A DNA stretch of 64,000 nucleotides. Origin: Methylosarcina fibrata AML-C10. GTDB lineage: Bacteria > Pseudomonadota > Gammaproteobacteria > Methylococcales > Methylomonadaceae. The position numbers and the translations under genes are program-made. Positions 46,133-55,877 of this stretch are shown piece by piece. The stretch is taken from contig NZ_KB889965.1 of the NCBI RefSeq assembly GCF_000372865.1, positions 1,934,990-1,998,989 on the forward strand, given 5' to 3'. The stretch's first letter is position 1, and each line of letters begins with the position of its first letter. Under the pieces are notes generated by a model that worked only from the letters and a program-made list of their open reading frames with translations, was not told the DNA's origin and made no database searches.

Positions 46133-48960
46133 CCATGGACTATAAGAAAACACTCAATTTACCCAATACTTCGTTCCCGATGAAAGGCAATCTGGCGCAG
46201 CGCGAACCGGAACGGCTGAAAAAATGGAACGAAGCCGGCTTATATGAAAAAATCAGGGAAGCTTTTGCCGGCAGGCCCAAATTCATCCTGCACGACGGCC
46301 CTCCCTACGCCAACGGCGAAATTCACATCGGTCATGCCGTCAATAAAGTCCTGAAGGATTTTATCGTCAAGTCCAAAACCTTGAGCGGCTTTGATGCGCC
46401 TTACGTTCCCGGCTGGGATTGCCACGGCCTGCCGATCGAATTGCAGGTGGAAAAGAAAATCGGCAAAGCCGGCATGCAGGTTTCTCCGGAAGTGTTTCGC
46501 AAGGCCTGCCGCGACTACGCCGGCAAGCAGGTCAACCTGCAGAAAGAGGCTTTTATCCGGCTGGGCGTGTTGGGCGAATGGGATCGCCCCTACCTGACCA
46601 TGGATTACGCTTTTGAAGCCGACATCGTCCGCGCTTTGGGCAAAATCGCCGCGAAAGGGCATATCGTCCAGGGCGCCAAACCGGTCCATTGGTGCACCGA
46701 TTGCGGCTCCGCCCTGGCCGAAGCCGAAGTCGAATACGAAGACAAACATTCGCCGGCCATCGACGTCCGTTTTCAGGTCGCCGACGAAGCCGCCTTCCTG
46801 GCCGGCTGCCATCACATCGAAGGCCACGAAGGCGAAGGCCCGTTGTCGGTGGTCATCTGGACGACAACCCCATGGACCTTGCCGGCCAACCGGGGCGTTG
46901 CGTTAAACCCCGAGCTGGACTATGCCGTCGTCCAATGCGAAAAAGAAGGCCGCAAGGAACGCCTGGTCATTGCCGAAGCCCTGCTGAAAGACGCCATGGC
47001 GCGTTACGACATCGAACATTATCACGTGATCGCTTACTGCAAGGGTTGCGCGCTGGAGCATCAGCGACTGCAACATCCGTTCTATGAGCGCGCCGTGCCC
47101 ATCATTCTGGGCGACCACGTCACCACGGAATCGGGCACCGGCGCCGTCCATACCGCGCCCGGTCACGGCCAGGACGATTACATCGTCGGCATGAAATACG
47201 GTTTGCCGGTAGACAATCCGGTCGGCCCCGACGGCGTGTTCCTGCCGAACACCGAGCTGTTCGCCGGCGAGCACGTGTTCAAGGCCAACGCCCACGTCCT
47301 GGAGGTTCTGGAAGAGAGCGGCAAACTGCTCCACCATCATGCGATTCTGCACAGTTATCCGCACTGCTGGCGGCATAAAACCCCGATCATTTTCAGGGCC
47401 ACCTCGCAATGGTTCATTTCCATGGATAAGAACGGCTTGCGCGAGCAAGCCCTGAATGAAGTCAAACGAGTAACCTGGATTCCCGACTGGGGCCAGGCCA
47501 GAATCGAAAGCATGCTGACGGGCCGGCCCGACTGGTGCATTTCCCGGCAGCGCACCTGGGGCGTGCCGATCACGTTTTTTCTGCATAAGGAAACGGGCGA
47601 ACCGCATCCGCGCACGGTCGAACTCATCGAGCCGATCGCCCGGCGCATTGAAGAAAAAGGGATAGAGGCCTGGTTCGCGCTCGATGCCGCCGAGCTGCTC
47701 GGAGACGATGCGGCTCATTATCAAAAATCGACCGATACTCTGGACGTCTGGTTCGATTCGGGCGTAACGCACGCCTGCGTGCTCGACAAACGCGAGCAGC
47801 TCCGGTTTCCCGCCGATTTGTATCTGGAAGGCTCCGACCAGCACCGGGGCTGGTTCCAGTCTTCGCTGCTGGCGTCCACGGCGATGAACGACGTCGCGCC
47901 CTACAAGGCGGTGTTGACTCACGGCTTTACCGTCGACGCCGAAGGCAAAAAAATGTCCAAGTCGAAAGGCAACGTGGTGGCGCCGCAGTCGGTAATGAAG
48001 GATCTGGGCGCCGACGTGCTGCGCTTGTGGGTCGCCTCCACCGATTACCGGAGCGAAATGGCGGTATCGAATGAAATTCTAAGCCGCACCTCCGACGGCT
48101 ACCGCCGCCTCCGGAATACCGCTCGCTTTTTGCTCTCGAACCTGGCCGATTTCGATCCCGCCCAACATCGGGTCGACAACAGCGATCTGCTGGCATTGGA
48201 CCGCTGGGTCATGGATCGGGCTTACACGTTGCAGGAAGAAGTCAAAGCCGCTTACGCAGCTTACCAGTTCCAGACCATTTACCAGAAAGTGCACCATTTT
48301 TGCGTGATCGATCTGGGCGGCTTTTATCTGGACATCGTCAAGGACCGGCAATACACCGGCAAAGCCGACGGGCTGGCGCGGCGTTCGGCGCAGACGGCGA
48401 TGTACCACGTGCTTGAAGCGCTGGTGCGCTGGCTGGCGCCGATCATCAGTTATACCGCCGACGAGATCTGGCAATACCTGCCGGGCCGGCGCAGCGAATC
48501 GGTCTTTCTGGAAACCTGGTACCGCGATCTGGTCCGGCTCGATCCCGACTCGCCTCTGAACCTGGAGCTCTGGCAGAAAGTCATGGCGGTGCGGACGGCC
48601 GTCAGCAAGGAACTGGAAAAATCCCGCGCCAAAGGCGACATCGGTTCTTCGCTCAACGCCGAAGTCGAACTGTATTGCAACGACGACTATTATTCCGCCT
48701 TGAACCGGCTCGCCGGCGAACTGCATTTCATCTTCATCACCTCCAATGCTTCGGTGACGGCGGAAAAATTTTGTCCCGAGGACGCCGTGGCGACCGATGT
48801 CGATGGAGTCAAAATAAAAATTGTCGTTTCCGGACATAAAAAATGCGTCCGCTGTTGGCATCAGCGCTACGACGTGGGCGAACATCCGGAACATCCGGAA
48901 CTGTGCGGACGCTGCGTGGAAAACGTGGACGGCCATGGCGAAAACCGAAAATTTGCGTGA
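46129..48960 (+). CDS. ileS: Isoleucyl-tRNA synthetase
   Basis: This class I synthetase of 943 residues has the normal bacterial length. It has the HIGH motif in [11 protein letters not shown] (about residue 64), the KMSKS motif in [10 protein letters not shown] (about 606), the editing (CP1) domain between them with [13 protein letters not shown], and the anticodon-binding helices. The C-terminal zinc finger is [16 protein letters not shown] followed by CGRCVENV, with all four cysteines kept. It charges tRNA-Ile. The start overlaps the ribF stop; a second ATG six bases later would give MDYKKTLN. lspA follows 8 bp after the stop. Confidence 0.96.
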   Translation: MTMDYKKTLNLPNTSFPMKGNLAQREPERLKKWNEAGLYEKIREAFAGRPKFILHDGPPYANGEIHIGHAVNKVLKDFIVKSKTLSGFDAPYVPGWDCHGLPIELQVEKKIGKAGMQVSPEVFRKACRDYAGKQVNLQKEAFIRLGVLGEWDRPYLTMDYAFEADIVRALGKIAAKGHIVQGAKPVHWCTDCGSALAEAEVEYEDKHSPAIDVRFQVADEAAFLAGCHHIEGHEGEGPLSVVIWTTTPWTLPANRGVALNPELDYAVVQCEKEGRKERLVIAEALLKDAMARYDIEHYHVIAYCKGCALEHQRLQHPFYERAVPIILGDHVTTESGTGAVHTAPGHGQDDYIVGMKYGLPVDNPVGPDGVFLPNTELFAGEHVFKANAHVLEVLEESGKLLHHHAILHSYPHCWRHKTPIIFRATSQWFISMDKNGLREQALNEVKRVTWIPDWGQARIESMLTGRPDWCISRQRTWGVPITFFLHKETGEPHPRTVELIEPIARRIEEKGIEAWFALDAAELLGDDAAHYQKSTDTLDVWFDSGVTHACVLDKREQLRFPADLYLEGSDQHRGWFQSSLLASTAMNDVAPYKAVLTHGFTVDAEGKKMSKSKGNVVAPQSVMKDLGADVLRLWVASTDYRSEMAVSNEILSRTSDGYRRLRNTARFLLSNLADFDPAQHRVDNSDLLALDRWVMDRAYTLQEEVKAAYAAYQFQTIYQKVHHFCVIDLGGFYLDIVKDRQYTGKADGLARRSAQTAMYHVLEALVRWLAPIISYTADEIWQYLPGRRSESVFLETWYRDLVRLDPDSPLNLELWQKVMAVRTAVSKELEKSRAKGDIGSSLNAEVELYCNDDYYSALNRLAGELHFIFITSNASVTAEKFCPEDAVATDVDGVKIKIVVSGHKKCVRCWHQRYDVGEHPEHPELCGRCVENVDGHGENRKFA

Positions 48961-48968
48961 GCCCCGAT

Positions 48969-49445
48969 ATGATGAAATGGTTATGGCTATCGTTTTTGGC
49001 CGTGATACTGGATCAAGGCACCAAACTGGCGGTGGACGGCACCATGCAGTTGTACCAGTCCATCCGGATCCTGCCTTATTTCAACCTGACCTATGTTCAC
49101 AATACCGGCGCGGCGTTCAGTTTTCTGAGCCAGGCCGGCGGCTGGCAACGCTGGTTTTTTGCGGGACTGGCCATTGCGATCAGCATCGTGATCACTTTCT
49201 GGCTGGCCCGGCTGCAAAAACACGAGGTTCTGCTCGCTGCGGCCTTGTCGCTGATATTGGGCGGCGCCGTGGGCAATCTGATCGACCGGCTGGTGTACGG
49301 CTACGTGATCGATTTTCTGGACGTGTACTACCGCGGCTGGCATTGGCCCGCCTTTAATATTGCGGACTCTGCGATTACCCTAGGCGTTGCCTTGATGCTG
49401 GCCGAATCTTTCGGCCTGGGCAAGCCGAAGAAAGACCCGCCGTAG
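48969..49445 (+). CDS. lspA: Prolipoprotein signal peptidase (signal peptidase II)
   Basis: This 158-residue four-helix inner-membrane aspartic protease starts at ATG 48969; upstream in-frame codons overlap ileS and lack homology. Conserved motifs are ILDQGTKLAVD near the N-terminus, YVHNTGAAFSFL, GGAVGNLIDRLVYGYVIDFLDVYY and FNIADSAITLGVALM. The catalytic aspartates are those of VIDFLD and NIADS. It removes the signal peptides of diacylated lipoproteins, such as the MltB, DUF4410 and efflux lipoproteins encoded in this window. It is the third gene of ribF-ileS-lspA, 8 bp after ileS. Confidence 0.95.
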   Translation: MMKWLWLSFLAVILDQGTKLAVDGTMQLYQSIRILPYFNLTYVHNTGAAFSFLSQAGGWQRWFFAGLAIAISIVITFWLARLQKHEVLLAAALSLILGGAVGNLIDRLVYGYVIDFLDVYYRGWHWPAFNIADSAITLGVALMLAESFGLGKPKKDPP

Positions 49446-49521
49446 ACTCCGCCTTTCCGGTCGTTCGTTCCGCAAAGCGCCGAAAACGGGTTTTTCGGCC
49501 GCCTTCCCTCGCTATCATCCA

Positions 49522-50079
49522 TCACGCCGTCGGCGGTCCTTCCAGTAAATCGTACAGCCTTTTCCAGTCGAACGACGGCCCCGGATCGGTCTTGCGGCCG
49601 GGAGCAATGTCGCTGTGGCCGGCGATTCGCCGGCCGGACAGAGTCGGATAGGCCGCCAGCAAGGCTTTTATCACCGCCGCCAACTGCCGGTATTGTTCGT
49701 CGGTATAGTCCGTCTGTTCAGTACCTTCCAGTTCGATGCCGATGGAAAAATCGTTGCACCGCTCCCGCCCGGCGTAGACCGACTGGCCTGCGTGCCAGGC
49801 GCGCCGGTCGAACGGGACGTATTGCACGATCTCGCCGCCGCGTTTGATCACGAGATGGGCGGAAACGGTCATCCGACCAATTTCTTTGAAATAGGGATGG
49901 GCGTCGGGGTCGAGCCGATTGCAGAAAAAGCGGTCGATGTAAGGATTATCGAATTCCCCCGGCGGCAGGCTGATGCAGTGGATCACCAGCAGGGAAATGT
50001 CCGAAGGATCAGGCCGCTCATCGAAATTGGGTGAGGGATTTTGGGTGGCTTCCGTCAGCCAGTGCCGTTCAATCAACAT
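49522..50079 (-). CDS. ampD: 1,6-anhydro-N-acetylmuramyl-L-alanine amidase
   Basis: This 185-residue cytoplasmic zinc amidase cleaves the stem peptide from anhydromuramyl peptides in cell-wall recycling. Family features are the N-terminal SPNFDERPD, LLVIHCISLPPGEF with the first zinc His, VSAHLVIKRGGEIVQYVPFDRRAWHAGQS, and the second ligand pair in IAGHSDIAPGRKTDPGPSFDW (His and Asp). The gene is convergent with lspA, with 76 bp between the stops. It faces away from the DUF1631 gene across a 174-bp divergent region. Loss of AmpD derepresses AmpC in some bacteria; no ampC or ampR is present here. Confidence 0.92.
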   Translation of the reverse strand: MLIERHWLTEATQNPSPNFDERPDPSDISLLVIHCISLPPGEFDNPYIDRFFCNRLDPDAHPYFKEIGRMTVSAHLVIKRGGEIVQYVPFDRRAWHAGQSVYAGRERCNDFSIGIELEGTEQTDYTDEQYRQLAAVIKALLAAYPTLSGRRIAGHSDIAPGRKTDPGPSFDWKRLYDLLEGPPTA

Positions 50080-50253
50080 GAATTTAAAAAAATGATAAAA
50101 ATCGGAAACAGGACACAGTATTACTGTTGAATTGGCTTAATATTTATCGAAAAAAGCGTTAAGATCGAGCAGAATGCTGAAAAAACGTCCATCCCGGCAT
50201 TTTCAAATCGCTGCTCGCCCATCGGTCCGATCAAGCCCAATCCTCCCGATTTT

Positions 50254-52305
50254 ATGGAATCCTTTAAAACGGTTTTTTTTCATTATTTCGAGCAACTGGT
50301 CGACAACTGCTGCCTGCGGATCGAGCCCGAGTTCAGCATGCATTTGAGTAGAGGCCGAGAAACCCTGTCCAAAGAATACCATAAAAACGCGCAGGAATAT
50401 CTGCGCTCGATACGGTTCGAAATCAAAGCAAATTATCTCCTCAAAATAAACGGCGTTTTCGATCAGGCGCCCGGAAAAAAAGAAAAACCGCTGGAGCAAA
50501 GGATCCATTTGGAATCAACTTCGCTGGTCAGCGACGATCATGTGCAAGAGAATTACACCGCCAACCTGATCATCCGGGAATGTGAAAAAATCCATCATGA
50601 ACAACTCACCCGCCTGAATCACCTGATGGCCGTTTTATCGGAAAAATCGGCCGCCGCAGGCCGCCAGAATCCGGTGGCTCCGGAAAATCTGATCCGGCTG
50701 CTCCTGGCCGTCACCCAACCGCTTCGATTCAATGCACGGCAGCGGATCGCGTTGTACAGAGCGTTTGAAACGCTTGTTTTCAACCAGATGGGTTTTATCT
50801 ATCAGGAACTGATCAAACACTGCGAATCGAATCTTCAACAGGGCGTCGAGCCCATAGAAAAAAACCAGGAAGCCGGCAATTGCCCGCTCCCGGAAGCGGC
50901 TCCTTTGCAACCGATCGATCAGGAATTTCGGCAATTACAGTTAAAACTGGCGCACTGGCGCACTCACGGCGCCCCTCCCGGCTTCGACCCATTAAACAGT
51001 AAGAACGAACTTTTTTACGAACATTTCGAGATAACAAACGCGCTTCAGGTCTTGAACCAGTTTAACCTGACCACGGGCGGCTTTGCGGCGGCCGAGGGGC
51101 TCCCGATAAAAAGACAAGTCCTTGCCCGGCTCGACGAGCTCAACTTCAGCGACGAAGCCAAAACCCTCACGCAAAACGATGAGGACGTGCTCGATCTGAT
51201 CTCTTTTATATTCTCCGAAATCGACGCCCATCCGTTCCTGTCCGATTCGATAAAATCCACTCTCGCCCAGTTGGAAATCCCCTTGGCGGCCGTCTGCCTG
51301 GGCCGGTACGGCGTATTCACCGATGCAAACCACCCGCTTCGCTCCTTTCTCGACCAACTGATCGAAGCCGGCCTGTTTTTGAACTTCGAGCACGAGTCCG
51401 ACTGTTCCGTCCGGCAGCACATCATCGAAACGGCAAACAGCCTCTTTAGCAAGACCGGATTCGATCTCTCCGGCTGGGCGAGTGCGGCGGAAGAATTTTC
51501 GCAGTTTATCGAAAAATACCGGGAAAACAGCAGAGTGCGTGAAGACAATGCCATCCGGGCGATGATGGACTATGAAACGCTGTTCTCGGCCCGTAAAGCA
51601 GTGGCCGAGGTCGTAGCCGACGCCGTAAGGAACCAATCGCTGCCGCCGACCGTTACCGATTTTCTACACAATGTCTGGCATCCCGTAATGGTGCAAGCCT
51701 ATCTGACCCGGCATCGTCAGCCTGAATCCTGGGAAAAGTCGGTCAAGGCGATGAATCAACTGATTGTTAGTGTTACCCCACCCATCGACGACGCAGAAAG
51801 AAAACGCATTCTGAAATTTATTCCGAGGATGATTAAATGTTTACGTAGCGGCCTGACTTTAATCTCCTATAATAGAGAGGCTCAGTCCCGGTTTTTTAAG
51901 GAACTGGCCGTGCTGCAAATCCTGGCGATGGATAAAAAAGACACGAAAACGCCGGAAGCCGGCGCCGCGAATGAAGAAACGGACGATACCGGAAAAATTG
52001 ACGCAGAATCCGAAAAACAATCCGGTTCATCCAATCCTTGCCTTATATTGCTCCGAATAGGCGACTGGTACCTGTTCGACGGAAGCAGCGAAAAACAATG
52101 GGGCAGATTGGCAAGGATCGGCCACAATAACGAAAACCTGTTGTTTGTCGGCAAGAATGGTGAAAAAATAGTGCAGATCGAGACAGAGTATTTGGCGAAA
52201 CAAGTCAGGCTGGGACAGGCCGCTCCCTTATCGGTCGACAGCCGGTCGATCACAGGCCGCATGCTCTCTGCGTTATCTGCCTTGCAGACCACCCTACCCC
52301 ATTAA
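50254..52305 (+). CDS. DUF1631-family protein
   Basis: This 683-residue, mostly helical, cytoplasmic protein of the DUF1631 family has no signal peptide. The N-terminal half has LLLAVTQPLRFNARQRIALYRAFETLVFNQMGFIYQELIKH. The central family signature is DVLDLISFIFSEIDAHPFLSDSIKSTLAQLEIPL, followed by HPLRSFLDQLIEAG. The C-terminal part ends in a beta-rich PilZ-like module (LRIGDWYLFDGSSEKQWGRLARIG). Function is unknown; the PilZ-like end suggests control by a cyclic dinucleotide, although the classical RxxxR pair is not obvious. A Glu/Asn-rich linker (about residues 560-590) separates the two parts. mltB starts 17 bp downstream. Confidence 0.78.
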   Translation: MESFKTVFFHYFEQLVDNCCLRIEPEFSMHLSRGRETLSKEYHKNAQEYLRSIRFEIKANYLLKINGVFDQAPGKKEKPLEQRIHLESTSLVSDDHVQENYTANLIIRECEKIHHEQLTRLNHLMAVLSEKSAAAGRQNPVAPENLIRLLLAVTQPLRFNARQRIALYRAFETLVFNQMGFIYQELIKHCESNLQQGVEPIEKNQEAGNCPLPEAAPLQPIDQEFRQLQLKLAHWRTHGAPPGFDPLNSKNELFYEHFEITNALQVLNQFNLTTGGFAAAEGLPIKRQVLARLDELNFSDEAKTLTQNDEDVLDLISFIFSEIDAHPFLSDSIKSTLAQLEIPLAAVCLGRYGVFTDANHPLRSFLDQLIEAGLFLNFEHESDCSVRQHIIETANSLFSKTGFDLSGWASAAEEFSQFIEKYRENSRVREDNAIRAMMDYETLFSARKAVAEVVADAVRNQSLPPTVTDFLHNVWHPVMVQAYLTRHRQPESWEKSVKAMNQLIVSVTPPIDDAERKRILKFIPRMIKCLRSGLTLISYNREAQSRFFKELAVLQILAMDKKDTKTPEAGAANEETDDTGKIDAESEKQSGSSNPCLILLRIGDWYLFDGSSEKQWGRLARIGHNNENLLFVGKNGEKIVQIETEYLAKQVRLGQAAPLSVDSRSITGRMLSALSALQTTLPH

Positions 52306-52322
52306 AGAAATAACCACCCCCG

Positions 52323-53426
52323 ATGAAGAAATTAGTGACCGTCGACCTTTTGAAACCGATTCTCGTACTGGCCCTGGCCGGTCTGGCCTCAGGATGTGCC
52401 AGCAATCACAAGAAACCCTATCGCGTCGACTCTCACCGTACTTACAAGCCTACGGCGACTGCACCTTCGGTATCATCCATTGCAGCCAATCCCTCGTTGC
52501 CGTCCGCTGCGTCCTCTTACCCGGTGACGCCGTCTCCGGGCAATGCGTTGCCCGGTTATTCGACGTCCTACCTCAGCGGCCCTTACGCCGGTTACCCGTC
52601 GGTAAGAAATTTCGTCCGGTACATGGTGCAAAGACACGGCTTCTCGGAAAGCTATCTGATCGGGCTGTTTTCCAACGCCCATCGGCTGGAATCGGTGATT
52701 CGCCTGGAAACTCCCGCGCCTTCGTACGGACCGTCGAAACCCGGCAGTTGGACCCGTTACCGAAATAAATTCCTTACCGAGGACCATATCGAGCACGGGG
52801 CGAATTTTTGGCGCAACAACGCCGCCGCCATCCAGAAAGCCAGCGTCCAGTATGGCGTCGATCCCGAATACATCGTCGGCATTATCGGCGTCGAAACCTA
52901 TTTCGGGCGCAATATCGGAAAAACCTGCATCTTCGATTCCTTGACGACTTTGGCATTCGACACCCATCGGCGCTCCAAATTTTTCACTTCGGAACTGGAA
53001 AACTTTTTATTGATGACGCGCGAAGAAGGCCTGGATCCCCGGCAGCCGGTGGGCTCCTGGGCCGGCGCCATGGGACTCGGCCAGTTCATGCCGAGCAGTT
53101 TCCGGCGCCTGGCGGTGGATTTCAATCACGACGGACGCCGCGATCTCTGGCACGAACACGACGCGATCGGCAGTGTCGCCCATTATTTCGCGCGGAGCGG
53201 CTGGCAATTCAACAGCCCGGTGGCCAGACCGTCCAACAGCGCCCACTCCCCGTCCGTCATTGAGCTGAGCACCTACGGCGGCAATGAATACTGGCATGTT
53301 TATCCCAATTTCAAAGTCATCAAAAGCTACAATAACAGCAATAAATACGCGATGGCGGTGCATCAACTGGCCCAGGCCATCAAACACCGGGTTTTCAACT
53401 CGGGGCAAATGGCTCTTCGGCAATGA
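52323..53426 (+). CDS. mltB: Membrane-bound lytic murein transglycosylase B
   Basis: This 367-residue outer-membrane lipoprotein has the lipobox LASGC (Cys at residue 25) and a Ser/Pro-rich linker to about 90. The SLT2 catalytic domain has the catalytic Glu in VGIIGVETYFGRNIG (about 187), TLAFDTHRRSKFF, and EEGLDPRQPVGSWAGAMGLGQFMPSSF, with an EF-hand-like Asp-rich loop DFNHDGRRDLW. It cleaves the MurNAc-GlcNAc bond of peptidoglycan to anhydromuropeptides, the substrates that AmpD (49522) later processes. It follows the DUF1631 gene by 17 bp. The 341-bp gap 53427-53767 after it shows no gene or clear terminator. Confidence 0.9.
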   Translation: MKKLVTVDLLKPILVLALAGLASGCASNHKKPYRVDSHRTYKPTATAPSVSSIAANPSLPSAASSYPVTPSPGNALPGYSTSYLSGPYAGYPSVRNFVRYMVQRHGFSESYLIGLFSNAHRLESVIRLETPAPSYGPSKPGSWTRYRNKFLTEDHIEHGANFWRNNAAAIQKASVQYGVDPEYIVGIIGVETYFGRNIGKTCIFDSLTTLAFDTHRRSKFFTSELENFLLMTREEGLDPRQPVGSWAGAMGLGQFMPSSFRRLAVDFNHDGRRDLWHEHDAIGSVAHYFARSGWQFNSPVARPSNSAHSPSVIELSTYGGNEYWHVYPNFKVIKSYNNSNKYAMAVHQLAQAIKHRVFNSGQMALRQ

Positions 53427-53767
53427 TTGCCGATCGTTAAGCAGTTCTTTGTCCAACGGGAGAGGCGGCGCCGGATCGCGCCATTCGATGCAAGGCCATG
53501 TCGCCGCCGATTTCGTCCGGTGAACTCGTTTTGATTGAAACCCGCCGCTTGTTCCGATCCATAATCGGCCACTGATTCCAGACACCCAACGGCTACCATT
53601 TTCGATAAGATTAGGCTGCCGTCCTGGCTGTCGGGATTCCATTCGTAGCAGACTTAGACGTTTTGAAAAGCCCGTCAGCAACGGAGTGCTAAACGGTCCG
53701 TCAGGCTATTAATACTGCGTGATTGCAAGATCCGAGTCTATTGCGTTAAAAAACTTAGAAACAGAAC

Positions 53768-54844
53768 ATGAATGCAAATCAGGATCTTTCGGCCATCAGA
53801 GACGAAGTATTCCAGAAAATTGGCAGGAATTTGGTCAATTTTCAGAAAATAGAGCTCATGTTGAAACATTTGATCGCATATGGACAGGTTTCTGGCTCCA
53901 GGAACGAATTCCAAAAAAATCAGGAAAAGAAAATCGCTGATACAAGAAAGAAGACCCTGGGCAGGCTCGTCGGCGAATTCGTCGAAACTACATTTCAATC
54001 AACCGATTCCTCACCTAAACCCACTGCTGAGAGCGCAGAGCCGTCTATTTCTTTTTCGTTTTCAATCGAGGCTGACGCTGATTTTTATGAAAGTAAAAAG
54101 CGGGAGCTAAAGTCATTGGTCGATGACAGGAATGACTTGATTCATCATTTATTGCCACGCTTCAATCCGGAATCTATTGATAGCTGTTTGGAAATCAGAG
54201 ATTACCTGGATCAGCAAAGAGAACGATTAATACCCGAGTTTGAGTATTTGAAATCGGTCATTGAAAACTTCAAAGAACTCGCGGCTTATCTTTCCTCTGA
54301 TGAAGGTAAAAGGGCGTTTGAACTCGGTTTGCTGCAACAAAGCCCTATTGTCCAATTGTTACTAAACGTCTCCGTTCAAAAACCAAGACCTGATGGTTGG
54401 ACATTTTTGAGCGTGGCCATTCGACAAATTCGGCAAATATTGCCGGACGAAATGGAGCAACTGGAAAATAGATGGGGATATCAAACTTTGCCTGATTTAA
54501 TGGAGGCATCGAAATACTTCGACATCACCAAAGAAGAACTCAGCAATGGGAGTTATCGTTGGGTCTATCGCTCAAAACCGGCGCTTGCTTATGCCGCCAG
54601 TTACCGGCTCATTCAGGCAATCATTGATGCAGCGAATAAAACCGGTAAAACCGATGACTGGACATCGCTAGTCTCAACGGCCAAGCACATCGACGCAACC
54701 TGTTCTAACGAGTTATCCGAAGTCACTGAAAAGCTGGGCTACCAATCATTGTATGATTTCATGGTCGAATCCGACCTTTTTGAGTGGCGGACAGGTAAAA
54801 AAGATGAGGTTCATGACATTCGTTACCGGCTAAAACAAAGTTAA
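53768..54844 (+). CDS. Predicted HEPN-like domain plus tandem OST-HTH/LOTUS RNA-binding domains
   Basis: This 358-residue cytoplasmic protein appears to have three parts. Residues 1-170 are helical and contain RNDLIHHLL (Arg121, His126), the Rx4H pattern of HEPN ribonuclease domains. Two similar segments follow, about 205-275 (GWTFLSVAIRQIRQ, then WGYQTLPDLMEASKYFDI and YRWVYRSKP) and 290-356 (DWTSLVSTAKHIDA, then LGYQSLYDFMVESDLFEW). Each has the LxxL helix, the G-Y-x-S/T-L turn and the beta-wing of OST-HTH/LOTUS domains. Such domains bind RNA, so the protein may be a targeted ribonuclease or an RNA-binding regulator. It stands alone between mltB and the TetR operon. Domain calls are by eye. 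Lower GC than its neighbours suggests transfer. Confidence 0.65.
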   Translation: MNANQDLSAIRDEVFQKIGRNLVNFQKIELMLKHLIAYGQVSGSRNEFQKNQEKKIADTRKKTLGRLVGEFVETTFQSTDSSPKPTAESAEPSISFSFSIEADADFYESKKRELKSLVDDRNDLIHHLLPRFNPESIDSCLEIRDYLDQQRERLIPEFEYLKSVIENFKELAAYLSSDEGKRAFELGLLQQSPIVQLLLNVSVQKPRPDGWTFLSVAIRQIRQILPDEMEQLENRWGYQTLPDLMEASKYFDITKEELSNGSYRWVYRSKPALAYAASYRLIQAIIDAANKTGKTDDWTSLVSTAKHIDATCSNELSEVTEKLGYQSLYDFMVESDLFEWRTGKKDEVHDIRYRLKQS

Positions 54845-54998
54845 TCCGGCCTAATTCTAAACACCTAAATCAATCAATGGCCATGTAGGCCGGGATAAAC
54901 GGGAGGTTTCCGGAAGATTTTAAATTGCCAGAAACGCCTATCGGCTTATTCTGGCCTTCTTTGGCTAAATTAAAAGGCCGATATGCATTTTATGGCTG

Positions 54999-55142
54999 TC
55001 AGCCGACGTCGAAAGGACGGCGGCAGCTCTTGGCCGAAATGTAATATTCCATCTGACGAAAATCCATCGGAACGGCGGCGGTTTTCAATCGGAATACGCA
55101 ACTTTCATCGGTCCCGACAAAGAAAAATCCGGCCTTCTCCAT
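54999..55142 (-). pseudogene. Short reverse-strand frame, possible gene remnant
   Basis: A 47-residue frame (MEKAGFFFVGTDESCVFRLK and on, to SCRRPFDVG and TGA) reads like real protein. It stays open upstream past its ATG for 17 more codons until a TAG at about 55194. There is no good ribosome site. It could be the decayed 3' part of an older gene or a small protein. The surrounding 466-bp gap 54845-55310 otherwise holds an inverted repeat, CCGGCCTA and TAGGCCGG (54847-54893), and the tetR promoter. Confidence 0.3.
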
Positions 55143-55273
55143 CCGGTAATCGCCCGTCTTAACCGCTTTCGAAGGCGCTGTCCGGCAAATCTAAACGGCG
55201 GCCATTGTGCCTTGAATCGCCTGCGAGAACATCGCAGATAACAATTCATTTTTTACTTTTTTCGTTTCGGCTA

Positions 55274-55304
55274 TTGACTATACCGTCCGGACGGTACAGT
55301 ATAT
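55274..55304 (+). promoter_or_regulatory. TetR operator within the tetR promoter
   Basis: TACCGTCCGGACGGTA (55281-55296) is a perfect 16-bp palindrome. It lies between a TTGACT -35 (55274-55279) and an AGTATA or GTATAT -10 near 55298-55304, 15 bp before the tetR start. This arrangement fits autorepression of the whole tetR-to-OMF operon. Confidence 0.75.
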
Positions 55305-55310
55305 GACCTC

Positions 55311-55877
55311 ATGAAACGAATACAAAAGACGAATACCCGCGAACGCCTGCTCGATGCGGCCGAAGCCGTCGTCGTGGAACAAGGCGTCGGCGCCATGACC
55401 CTGGATGCGGTTGCCGCGAGGGCCGGAATCAGCAAGGGCGGGCTTCTTTATCACTTCCCGTCCAAGGAGGCCGTCGTGCTGGGCATGGTATCGCGCATCG
55501 CGTCCATCGTTCAGGAAAGGTTTGCCGCCGGTTTGGCCGGCGAGTCTCCCGGGCGCGGGCGACACGCCCGAACGATGCTGCATATGATGCTGGATACCGA
55601 GGGCTCCCTGTTTCCCCGGCTCCAGCGGGTGGCCGGCCCGCTGCTGGGTGCGGTATCCAGCAATCCGAAAATGCTGGAGCCGATGCAGCGCTTCTTTCAA
55701 GACGTGTATCAAGGCATGCTCGACGACGGCCTGCCCGCCGATCGCAGTTGGCTGATTCTTGCCGCCCTGGACGGTCTCAAATTTTGGCGGATTTTCGGCA
55801 TCCTGCATCCCTCCGAGCAGGACCTGGCGGGGCTGCAACTGTTGCTGACACGTATCATTGACGAGGCGCCATTGTGA
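55311..55877 (+). CDS. TetR-family repressor of the YbhGFSR-like exporter (CecR-like)
   Basis: This 188-residue TetR regulator has the N-terminal HTH (residues 9-55) with RERLLDAAEAVVVEQGVGAMTLDAVAARAGISKGGLLYHFPSKEAV in pieces typical of the family. The ligand-binding domain (about 60-188) is helical and has FPRLQRVAGPLLGAVSS. The ATG at 55311 is 15 bp after the operator palindrome. It overlaps the adaptor gene by four bases, so regulator and exporter form one unit. In E. coli the analogous regulator CecR (YbiH) controls ybhGFSR; here the same logic is inferred from order. The inducer is unknown. Confidence 0.85.
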   Translation: MKRIQKTNTRERLLDAAEAVVVEQGVGAMTLDAVAARAGISKGGLLYHFPSKEAVVLGMVSRIASIVQERFAAGLAGESPGRGRHARTMLHMMLDTEGSLFPRLQRVAGPLLGAVSSNPKMLEPMQRFFQDVYQGMLDDGLPADRSWLILAALDGLKFWRIFGILHPSEQDLAGLQLLLTRIIDEAPL

